A stretch of DNA of 64,000 nt from Gnetum montanum. Taxonomy: Eukaryota; Streptophyta; Gnetopsida; Gnetales; Gnetaceae. Below, piece after piece: positions 1 through 9,725 of this stretch. The notes beneath the pieces were generated by a model. It ran no database searches, was not told the DNA's origin, and worked only from the letters and a program-made list of their open reading frames with translations. Made by a program: the position numbers and the translations under genes. Within the stretch, counting starts at the first letter, position 1, and each line of letters starts with the position of its first letter. The stretch is from NCBI GenBank assembly GCA_015680685.1, contig MNCI01008086.1, positions 376,879 to 440,878 of the forward strand, in the 5' to 3' direction.

Positions 1-1
1 G

Positions 2-2470
2 TTACATCAGTTTGTTACCTGTTTTAAATATAATTTAAAGCTTAAAGCCACACTGGATAGCTTGATTCAGATTAAACAGGCACCATTAGAACTAGTGCAA
101 AAATTTATCCAAAGGTGGAGTGTAGCCCTCAATGAACTTCACGAGCCCATCCTTGAAACATACTTGCTTACCATCCTTAAAGCTACTGTAAATGACTTTG
201 TTAAATCAAAAATTTATTATTTGAGTGCTCATACTTTGAGTTAAGCATTCAAAAAAATTAAGAACATAAAAGAGGTGGCGCAATCAAGTAATGACCCAGC
301 TTATGTGGCCTACAGAAACCAACATTCCTGCAAGAAAAACACAATAGTAGGGATAGTGGTTGTAAGCACAAAAGCAACCAACTGGGGCCCAACAGCTAAG
401 TAGCCCAAAGCCCTAGCTAACAAAACTACCAAATTTGATGCCAACTCACCTACATTGGTAGGGGCCACCCCAAGGTCCAACTTTCAGCGCAAGGACCACT
501 CAAAATATACACCACTACCAATGCAACCCTCTGAACTACTATAGCAACTCTTGAAAGCTGAGAAAATCCAACACAAACACGTATCGGTGATTACCTACCA
601 AAAACATGATAGGCAATGTGAACTACTAAGAAACCCCATATTAATAGTACCAAATGAGCCCCCAGTTGCAAAACATTTTAAATTAGACCAATACTATAAT
701 TACCATCAATTGGTTGGTCATAGTACAGACAACTATCATGCTTTGCAAGATGACCTGTAGAGAATGATAGAACGAGGCCAACTAGTGATTGACACGGTAA
801 GTCAATCCAACATAGGCGATGCCTCCTATGTCATAAATTCCATTAGCATAGGTGGCAAGCCCAAACCTATGCAAAAACCTTTTGTGATCCATGTGCCTCC
901 TAACAAGGTAAGGGTCCCCTCCACCTCCACAAGAAAGAGGCCTCCCTTTGTTATCAAAGTACCACCTCAGGCACCTGCAATACCCTTTGTGGTCAAATTT
1001 TTCAACCAATCTTCCACTAAGACATTAAACTAGCATGACATAGCAACAACAACCGCTAGGCGACCTTTCTTCATCTAGGTGCCACAACAAGTTAGTCACA
1101 CAACAACCCTTGCAACAACTCCTAAGCCACCCCTTATCATAAGGGTGCTACAGTGTGATGGCCCCTCACCTACTCAAATCCCAACAGTGGGCAACATCTT
1201 GATCCCTCCTTCCTCAAGGGTTGACCTCACTAGCAACCTAGGTAGGCTCACCATATGGCAACACAAGAGGGAAAACAAGCACCTCACAACCCCCATGGCC
1301 GAAGCAAAGGCCACAACTAATAAGCAAAAACCAAGCACTAGGGCCCCTACCCCCAAATAGGCCAAGCAAACTAAGCCTAAGTCCCCTTCCTGAGAGATCT
1401 ATCTTTTAGGCCATATGGAGGAAATCAAGGCCAACAAAATGACTAATGACAAGGACTTTATGGCTGCATTAACCCAGGTAAAACAAGCATTCAAGCAAAA
1501 GAACACAACATTGAGCTTATACGACCTGGTCATAACTTCATCTTCTCACTGCTAAGCATTGGCTAAGATCTTAGCCTCCATTCCTGTTACAGAGGACATT
1601 CCTGCAAATGAGACATCCATTCGTGCAACAATGCTACCCCCTACACCACAAGAATTGGGTTCGATAACCCTAGTTTTTTGCGATGATGCAGTTAAAGTCA
1701 ACCCCAAACAAGGGGAGGCTACTATAGCTCCACTATCCATTAGCATTTGTGTTGGATAGTGTACCATCCGCAGAGTACATGTTGATGATGGTGCAACAAC
1801 AAATGTAGCCTTGTACTCTGTAATCGAAAAACTAGGCATGGAAAATGAAATCAGGCCAACCAAAACCACGTGTCTAAAATCCTTCAATGGATCATGTGTC
1901 ATAGTCAGGGGTACAATCAACTTAGCCTTTGTGGTAGGAGAGAAATTCCCCACTAGTGCAAATTTCATTATCATAGAGGAGATGCCAGGTTTCAACATGA
2001 TTCTAGGTAGGTCTTGGCTACCCCAACTAAGGGCCATCTCCTCTCCCATCCACCAAGAAATCCACCTTCCATACAAAGGTGGTCAAGTTATCATCCATGG
2101 TGATAACAATTCCTCTTCAACTATCCATGACATAGACATGGCGCAAGTTTTAGAAGTAGATTTTCTTGGTGGTACACTTGTAACAACCAATGCAGCACCT
2201 AAGGTTAACACACCTAAACGAGTGGTTGAAGCCAATAGCTTCCCAGAGGATCCTAAGCCTTGCACACTCCCTAATCAATGCCCAATTAAGGAAGGAGATC
2301 TAGTCCTTAAGGCCATCCGTGAACATCCAGATAAATTCTCAGCTAACTAGGAAGGGCCTTACTTAGTCACCAAGGCATATAATAATGAAGCATTCAAACT
2401 TGCTGACATGGACAAGAATGAGTTCGCTAACCCTACAAATCACCTGTACCTAAAATGATACTATGTCTAA
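2..2470 (+). pseudogene. A1 gag-protease fused to integrase C-terminus
   Basis: One reading frame (frame 2) runs from the window edge to a TAA at 2468-2470 with no net frameshift; it is broken only by stop codons. Order: end of the gag core (about 2-290), a basic linker, a decayed knuckle near 690-750 where YYNYHQLVGHSTDNY shows Tyr at the expected Cys positions, a Pro-rich stretch (840-1360), a short helical region (about 1420-1600), and the protease (about 1760-2110) with VDDGATTNV at the active site and ILGRSW as the second conserved motif. From about 2283 it passes straight into an integrase tail (KEGDLVLKA, EGPYLVTKAY, LADMDKNEF). The Trp of the expected WEGPY is a TAG. The missing pol segment was therefore lost in frame. 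Similar to A2 gag-protease at 57624-60780. Confidence 0.8.
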
Positions 2471-2477
2471 TGAACTT

Positions 2478-2835
2478 GAGGTACGTAATGGTCCTGGCAT
2501 CACCACCTAAAATTGACACCATAGAATGGTCCTGGGGCTATGACTTGAAACTGGTATCACAAAATTTCCTGGAGTCATGATAGTAAACTAATATCATAAA
2601 ACTCTATCTGGAATGAAACTAAACTACCAAATTTGTTCGCCATGACGTAAAACTAGCATGCAGAGTCCACTAAGACTATAAACGAGTTTTCCTCTTCACA
2701 GTCTACCATGACTATAAACTAGCACTGTACCGTCCGCTATGATGCTAAACTGGCACCATCCAAAGGATTATGACGTGAAACTAACCCAAAATAGTCTGCT
2801 AAGACTATAAACTGGTGACATCATCAATGACCAGG
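2478..2835. repeat. A1 3' region degenerate minisatellite
   Basis: Imperfect units of about 30-45 bp built on a core like CCACTAAGACTATAAACTAGC occur repeatedly just after the coding frame. The same kind of array, much longer, follows the coding part of A2 (61130-62090), so it is a family feature. Tandem repeats in the 3' untranslated region are known for Ogre elements. Confidence 0.7.
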
Positions 2836-3996
2836 AAATACTTGAAAAGATATGTTGCTATAATTGGTTGTACCTATTCCACAAAAACTTGTTGCATAAT
2901 TTGTCTCACTAACCTTGATGAAGCTGATGCTGTTCATGATTCTGTCTACTTTGAAATTGCACATGATGGCTCCACCTCCTTGGTTATGTTCAAGTTTAAA
3001 GTGTTTAGTTAACTGAATCATTTGTGGTTTTTCTTATCTTCTTGGAGTTGTGTTTGTAGGATGACACTCTTAAGGTGTTCACACATAGATGCACTTCATC
3101 ATGATGACAAGGTATCACATTCTTCCTAACGCCCTCAACTGGCTTAATTAATCCATTCAAAAGTACATTCTTGACTACTGATACATTCCCTATTCCCCAT
3201 CATGTTCCCACTATTCTATTCAATGACAACCTCTGGATAGTTTCTACACATTCCAAAACTCTTGATACACTATTGCACATTGTGATTCTCTAAGTAGTTG
3301 CAACACAAAACACAGTACATGGTACATGATACAAATGCAAGCGCATGAACACGAGCATAGCACTGAGAGCAAGCTCTTCCAAAAAAAAGAAAAAAAGAAA
3401 AAAAAGAGAAAAATAAATAAAAAGAAAGAAAGGAACAAGAAGAGCAAAGAGCAAAATGCACAGAAAAGGTCTTCATGACCCTCGTGGACATCATAGACCA
3501 AAGACCATTGGTTCTTCTCATATAAGCCCCAAGCGAGAAGGCAATTGTCTTAGAAAAAAATTTACACTTGTGTCTTAAATGATCACGTTGCACATCATCG
3601 TGTGGCTTTGGCTATTTACAACAGGCTCCCGTAAACACTCTATAAGAGTCTTGTTTCTCCAAATAATGTACCTCCTATGCCTTAGTTTCGAGTCTGCTAA
3701 ACACTGGCTACTAACAAGGACCAAAAGTATGGCTCATTCATGGGAGAGCATTCCTCTCCTACAATTCCAACAATAATTATAACCCTTGATCAACTCTTGA
3801 TTCCCCTGGTTACAATCAATTCCCTTACATCTTGAACTGCATTTTCCCCAATCCCATGTACTTTTAAAAAGGGTGTGATGACATCTAGCCAAGGGCCGAT
3901 AGATAATGCTTGGTACTTAGTTGGTTATGGTGTTTTGTACTTCTTTGTCAATGCCTCTCAGGTGGATTCCTCTAGGCATCAACAAATAGGGGCCAA
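2836..3996. other. A1 3' untranslated region and polypurine tract
   Basis: No coding signal found. Contains an A-rich low-complexity run (about 3379-3435). Parts match the A2 3' region (for example the block starting GGATGA at 3059 and at 62525). It ends in a purine-rich tract (about 3981-3996, AACAAATAGGGGCCAA) directly before the LTR start, the normal place for second-strand priming. Confidence 0.6.
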
Positions 3997-4129
3997 TGAA
4001 ACACCACTAATTTTGGCCTAACACTTTGAAATGAAAACAACTCAAACCCTCTTGAGCTTTCGAGAGGTAAACATTTGGCTAAGGCATGTAACTCATGCTT
4101 GGCTTGTCACACTAGCTTTCCCTTAGCAT

Positions 4130-4730
4130 GTGCAACTCCAACGACTTCAAAATCAAGTCGAAGATGGCCCAACCTGAGGGTGCAAGCCATCCTCAAGGGC
4201 CACTGTTGTCCACTCCAAGTTTCAGCATTCGGGAGTTCAAATTTTAGGAAAAATTATACACATTTTCTCACTCATGCTGATGGTCACGTTGAGGTCATGC
4301 TGGCAACGTGAGTATAGTGTGAGCAACTATGGAGCCTTAAAACTGAGTCAAAATGGTCTGACTTCAAAGGTGTAAGTCATCCTCAGGGTTCATTGTTGAC
4401 AACTTCAAGTTCCAACCTCCAGAACTCCAAATTTTAGGTCCAAAATTGCAATATTTTGTAGCTCACGCTAATGGTCACGCTGAGCTCATGCTGGTAGTGT
4501 GAGTCCAGTGTGAGCTACCAAAAGTAATCTAAAACAAGGCATATCCAAGCTCAATTTTTAACTTGTAGATCACTCTCAAGGTCAACGATAGTCAGACAAT
4601 CACTCTACTTAAGAAACAAGCTTCAAAGATCAAAATTTGGTGTGAAATATATCATTTTTAGCTCACTCACATTGAGGTCATGTTGGTAGCATGAGTGTAG
4701 CATGAGCACAACATGAGTACTGATCACGCC
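4130..4730. repeat. three tandem units of about 192 bp in the A1 LTR
   Basis: Anchor phrases TGCAAGCCATCCTCAAGG (4181), TGTAAGTCATCCTCAGGG (4371) and TGTAGATCACTCTCAAGG (4564) recur at about 190-193 bp. Each is followed by a block rich in CTCACGCT, GGTCACG and TGAGGTCATGCTGG with local inverted repeats. It lies upstream of the TATA box, where retrotransposon enhancer repeats usually sit. Not found in the A2 LTR. Confidence 0.65.
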
Positions 4731-5181
4731 CAGTCAAAAGCATGCCAAACACATGTTGAGGACACGTCAAGACAAAATCAACTCATGTTGGAAGCTCTGG
4801 TAAAATAGAGATGCCTCAAATAGCCATGAAACGACTCAAATTGACATCCTGTAGCAATCAATTCAGGGATCAAGAAGTTTCAACCAAGCCGGAGTCAATC
4901 TCTCTTGTTGTATATTATCATTTTCATTGTAAATTTTCACATTTTGTGAGCTGGTCAAGCTCTTATGCTCCAAATTGTATCTGCTTCTATGGACATAAGT
5001 TAGCTTGTGTAAGCCAACACATGATATAAGATATAGTGCATTTGGTCAAGAACATAGCCTGCCTATGCACGTCCAATTGACATGTAGCTGTCCACCTAAC
5101 ACTTGTCACATGATCCGTTTTCCTCTCATTTCTCAGCCATTGATCCATCTATGAGCTCCATACCTAAACCTAGCCAAACCT

Positions 5182-5189
5182 TATAAATA
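5182..5189 (+). promoter_or_regulatory. TATA box of the A1 LTR
   Basis: TATAAATA followed by CCCCA. The same TATAAATACCCCA is found in the A2 LTR at 46841, with matching flanks (TAGCC before, a GAGGT...GGCAA block after), so it is a conserved promoter core. Confidence 0.7.
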
Positions 5190-5723
5190 CCCCATCCATT
5201 CACATAAATGAGGTGGGCAATTTTGAAGGTTGATGGCTTAGGAAACACTGACTAGAGACTTTTGGATGCTCGGGCACACTTGACTCCTAGCATCCAAGCA
5301 CCTACAAGAACATTTCCCCAGGGCTTAGCACTTGACTTGCCATCCACACGTGTAGCTACACTTTGACCAGTGTACATTCATTCTAAATAATACAATACTA
5401 TTCATTTTTCCTTCCATTATATTGTTTACTCTATTTTAAATTTAGTTTATGCTTTGTTTACAATACCATTTGTATACACTCTATTTGCATTTTGTACGTC
5501 ACTGTTTACATTTTGAACATCAGTTATGATAACCCCAACGCAAGGCATAGTTTACGTTTGGGGAAGTCCTTGGTTGATTTGCATGCAGACCATCCAAGGC
5601 ATTCTACCTTCATTTTCTTTTCCAGCTTGACCTCACACGAAAGCAAGGTCAATTGTGTCTGTCCGACAATCTTTTGGTGTTTTTTTCCCTTCCAGCCTTA
5701 CATCGATGATTTTGGTTAGTACA

Positions 5724-5740
5724 GGCATCGTTGCCAGGGA
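5724..5740 (+). other. primer binding site of B1 (tRNA-Asp type)
   Basis: GGCATCGTTGCCAGGGA matches the complement of plant tRNA-Asp (GGCGCCGTTGCCGGGGA) with three differences, all transitions. The expected first T is an A at 5723. The sequence after it (GATGGTGCTAGTTATC) is shared with B2 and B3, so the family B interior starts exactly here. Confidence 0.8.
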
Positions 5741-5849
5741 TGGTGCTAGTTATCTAGATTAGTTATATTAGACAAGGTTACTGTACAAGACTAAAAAAAA
5801 ATAATAATTATAAAAGGTCACATATAAATTCACACACAATCTCACAACA

Positions 5850-7835
5850 ATGCCTATCCTACAAGACTATGATAATGCCACATCTAGCGAGGAAGTTCAT
5901 TGGAGAACCAACAAAATATATGACAATGAAGATTGGAGTATGCAACCCGAGGTGGGGGTTTCTTATAAACATAAACAAAGGCAACATCATCCCAACACAT
6001 GAAAGCATAACTTACTTGATGATGATGAACCCCCACTGGCCATTACAAGCCTAACGCAAATACAGGAGGCTGTTCAAATCTCTTGTAGGTATCGTAAAGA
6101 GAGTCGTCTACCCAGGCTCGATTTAAACAACTTTCCCAAATTTTTAGGAGGCTATGACTTAGATCCGCATCAACATTTACAAGTCTTCTACAATGCTTGC
6201 ACATGGAACAACATTGATAATGATTGGCAAAAAATCAAGCTATTCCCTATGACACTCGTTGGCTATGCAAAAGTATGGTATAGATCGTTAAAACCAAATT
6301 CAATATGACATTGGCCAACAATGGTAGAACTCTTTAACGAAGGATATCAAACCTACGCAAGAGTGTTAGCCTTGAGGAAACAAATCCAAGAGTGGAAACA
6401 AGCATAACATGAACCCTTGGACATGGCCTTAGAAAGATATTATGCACTGTTAAATAACTGTCCATGCCATGAGTTCTTTGAGGAAAGGCTAATGTATCAT
6501 ATCATTGATGGGCTTTGTGATGAAACCAGAGAGACCCTAGGGATGTATGCCCAAGGTTAACTATATGAACTACGAACCCATCAAGTTCAAGAGATTATTA
6601 AGCAGGTACCAAAAGGAGAAGGAGAAATGGCTAGATGGGAGAGTGTTGAAAAATATCAATGGGACCAAAGTCTCAACTTAACAAATGTCCATAATCACAA
6701 AAAGGAGAAATCAACCTATCTCAAGGAGGAAGAACCATCTTTGCCAGTACAATAATCACTAGAAGAAGTGGAGGCAAAGATCAATAAGATGTTGGAATGG
6801 ACACATAAAAAGTGTAAAGAATTTATCGATATCATTGGAGATAGAGTTTTGACAACCCAAGAAGTAGGACAAAGTATCAGTAGACAATCGGAAAGAAGGG
6901 ATAAGGAAAATAAAAGCTCAACTGCAAATCATACATATGAATGCAACATTTGCCTATACGATCACCCCAAGGGTCAATGCCCAATATTATTTCATCTATA
7001 TGAACATTGGGGAAACATGTTACACCTAGATTTTGTACAGAGATACTATGTTTGATCACAGTGGCAACAATCCTAGTCATGGAGGAAGCCACCCATAAAC
7101 TAGAGACATCCTTCATACTAGTTAAAACCAAATGCTTATCTAGTCTAATACCCTATTTCTTCAACTGGGCCAACATACTCTATCTCGCAACATTATCATT
7201 CTCCTCAATACTATCAGCCCATGTCCTCCACACAACCATCGCCTTGTGCACCTTACACTTCTCCTAATTTTCAACATTCTCATCCTTTCCCTTCTTCTAC
7301 ATTACCACCAACTATTCCTAAGGTGTTTGTACCATAGCAACAACCCTCGAACATTACTTGTGCTACTATTGCCAACAACAGTGAGAGACCTTAGCAACAT
7401 CGAAGGCGTGTCTTCTTTAGAAATGACCCTAGGAAGGGACAACAAAATCCTAAGGCCACTACATTCTCCAACTAAGCACAAGTCCAACACTGTGGTGCAC
7501 CCTTATCTTCAAACCCAATGCCTCATGTTACTTCATCAGGGCCACCAAGTAACACTCCAACAACCATACAGCCCAATGAACACAGTCATGGAAGGCAACA
7601 TCCTGATCCTTGCATACCATCTTATGGTCACAAACATCATAGTGGGTCAACTCTTTACCCAAAAACCACATCTTACAAATTGCCCCACTATGCTTACTAT
7701 AATCAAGTGTGTGAGCCCCAATGGGGTAAGTATGACCAAGTTTCAATACTTCCAACATGCAAGGATCCTCATCTTCCATTTATTAATTCTTGCCATCCTC
7801 AACTGTTTAGTTATGGGGGATATCCCCCATTTTAA
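5850..7835 (+). pseudogene. B1 gag, Athila type
   Basis: From ATG 5850 to TAA 7833-7835 there are 662 codons in one frame, the same length as in B2, with stop codons but no net frameshift. Residues about 100-270 form the retrotransposon gag domain (KVWYRSLKP, EPLDMALERYYALL, FFEERLMYHIIDGL). Around residue 364 a zinc knuckle of the form C-X2-C-X3-H-X4-C is intact (CNICLYDHPKGQC), the spacing of Athila gags. The C-terminal third is rich in Pro, Ser, Gln and Asn. Several stops face sense codons in sister copies: TGA near 6306 is CGA in B2. Product would have packaged element RNA in cytoplasmic particles. Confidence 0.85.
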
Positions 7836-9203
7836 TAATAAGCAAGATTAATAAATATTTTTCATTTTCTTCAATTTTACAACTTTTTGTTTTCCAATTT
7901 TTCATTTTTCAATTTCTTGTTTTATCTTTTTGTCTTTTTATCTTTTTACATTTTTATAAGTAATCTCGTCTACGAAAAAAACACTCATGTGGCTCGTTGG
8001 TTGAGGTGTGTTCTATGTTATCAAGTCTCAAGTGATCAATTATGTGGATAGTGAGCTCATTACACCCACTCATCAATTCTACAAATAAGAGGTTCTAATC
8101 GAGGGTACAGTGATATTATTGACATTTTTAAAACTTAAAATTAATTTTGTGTTCATTGTACCCAGAATGAAGAAGGATGGATCAAGAGGGAATGATTAGG
8201 ATGTGACATAAAGGGGACTTGTGGATTCTCTTTGGTGACGTCTGTGGGAGTTATCATGCAACGTGGTTGTACTAAGATCCTTGTAGATCTAACAAAAAAT
8301 GAGAGTAAGAGTAATCAAAAGGGCACTTAAAAATCCAATGCTATTCTAAGGGGTCCCACTAGAAAGACATGCACCCATGCCTGAAGGTTGGTGGCTTCTT
8401 TGGATTCAGTACTAAAAAAAAAAAAAGAGGAAGTGCCACAAAACAAAAATCACTCCTCCCTTGAACAAAATGCCAAGTGATCGTATGCCTTGTTCTTCTA
8501 GTACTCTCATAGTTGTTCATCATGGGATGAAACAATGTGGTGTCACTGATTAGAGGAATGGACTTGGCCCCAATCTTGGACTGATGCATTAATGACACAT
8601 TAATCATGCTTTACACGTAGGATTCATTGTGCCCTGGGTCAGTTACCTCATGTCCCAATCTCTACAATCCCTTCTATACCCCATCTCACCTCATTGTTCA
8701 TATAATTGTAGCTTGTGTCTCGTATAACATAGAATTATTACCTTATTCTAGTGACATTCACATGTTTGTGTTTTGTGGAATCAATGTGAATGACATTTAA
8801 CCCTTCTAATGCCCACAGAAACTTTTAAGTGTGGTTACACAAGGGCATTATAGGTTGGAACCTACTTTGGGGAGGACCCACTTGTGTAATCTTTTGTAAT
8901 TTTCACTTATAACATAGCTCACATGCACCATTTCTTACCCTCAGCCTATTTTTCATAACATTCTTTCCCTACTACTATCCCTCTGAATTCCAACATTCCT
9001 ATGTAACCATCACATAGCCTTTTTCTCTACCATCCGAGGTCCTTATTAATAAATTCCACACCATCATAGTTTTTGTGCCTTCAGAAGTAGTTAAATTATC
9101 CTAGAACCCTTAAACACCTACCACATGTCCTTTATTTCCATTATTATTTTCTAAAAAACCCTAAAAATTTGGTATTTTCCCTCAGGACTAAACATCGTTA
9201 GGC
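7836..9203. other. B1 spacer between gag and the internal promoter
   Basis: No supported coding sequence. It starts with a T-rich run (about 7860-7960), then a tRNA-like segment (7989-8100), then sequence that is co-linear with the spacers of B2 and B3 (for example GGTCCCACTAGAAAGA near 8351 and the poly-A near 8414). Conservation across three copies says the spacer belongs to the family and is not an accident of B1. Confidence 0.6.
7989..8100 (+). repeat. tRNA-like / SINE-like segment in B1
   Basis: GTGGCTCGTTGGTTGAGG resembles a tRNA A box with its flank, and AGTGATCAATTAT lies where a B box would be. It is present at the same place in B2 and B3. It may be an old tRNA-derived SINE captured by the family ancestor. 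No poly-A or target duplication is visible, so this is tentative. Confidence 0.35.
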
Positions 9204-9250
9204 CACGATATTGTGTATGCGATATCGTGTCCCTATAACCTATATATAGG
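9204..9250 (+). promoter_or_regulatory. B1 internal promoter-like block ahead of ORF2
   Basis: Two palindromic boxes, CACGATATTGTG (9204-9215) and GCGATATCGT (9219-9228), stand just before TATATATAGG at 9241. The same boxes followed by TATA are present at this place in B2 and B3, and the family B LTRs have the same design. The 475-bp leader that follows (9251-9725) has no supported ORF. It would give ORF2 its own transcript, separate from gag. Confidence 0.6.
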
Positions 9251-9725
9251 CAACCCCCCGCAACACTTAACATCATTTTTCATAATTCATGTGGGGGAAT
9301 TTTTTGAATTTTTCTCTACAACTTGTGATTGTGTGACCCTTGCTTTCATATCCATAACTCGCTCGTTGGTACTCCAATTTTTATTTCGTCTGAACCTACT
9401 TGAACTCAGAGTGTTTAGCTTAGTCATGGGGGAGGGAAACACTCCGAATAGCGCATAACTTTTTTGGAATTTTTCATCACCCAAAGAAAATTATCAAGGG
9501 TAATTAGCTATAACATTAAGAATAATTATGCCAAAAATAATTTCATCCTTGTAGGTACATTGGGAAGCTAAAATTGGAAACCACCTAAGCAACAAGACTC
9601 AATATTACAATCTTTTGGGAAACATCACACAAAGATAAAATAAATTAAATTAGTTAAGGCAAGCGGTAAGGTATAACTTAACTTTGGAAACAACCTTGCT
9701 AACGCTTGACCCCATGTGATTACAT

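Larger units (their letters stand above)
1..5723 (+). mobile_element. A1: Tat/Ogre-like Ty3/gypsy element, left end outside window
   Basis: Interior (1-3996) followed by one LTR (3997-5723). The coding part carries a gag with a Tat-type spacing of a zinc knuckle, a retroviral-type aspartic protease and the last part of an integrase, in that order. Reverse transcriptase, RNase H and the integrase core are absent, so the copy could not move on its own. A second relative (A2) starts at 45962 and shares gag, protease, 3' minisatellite and LTR ends. Lineage assignment rests on the protease surroundings and the integrase tail, which resemble Tat/Ogre elements; it was not tested by search. Confidence 0.8.
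3997..5723 (+). repeat. A1 LTR
   Basis: Starts TGAAACACC directly after the polypurine tract; the same start is seen at 45962 and 63426 in A2. It contains a TATA box at 5182 followed by a block shared with the A2 LTR. Homology with A2 continues to about 5600 (aligned with about 47520 in A2) and more weakly to 5723. I place the right end at 5723 because a tRNA-Asp-type primer site begins at 5724; an earlier end near 5535 cannot be excluded. The upstream part differs completely from the A2 LTR. Confidence 0.65.

Noticed and set aside
1552-2076. 174-residue open frame on the minus strand
   Set aside because: It lies antisense to the A1 protease; the plus-strand frame has clear protease motifs, and a related minus-strand frame in A2 (59818-60186) likewise mirrors the coding strand.
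3244-3593. Minus-strand frames rich in Phe, Leu and Ser
   Set aside because: Products of an A-rich low-complexity run on the plus strand; no start context or homologous frame in A2.
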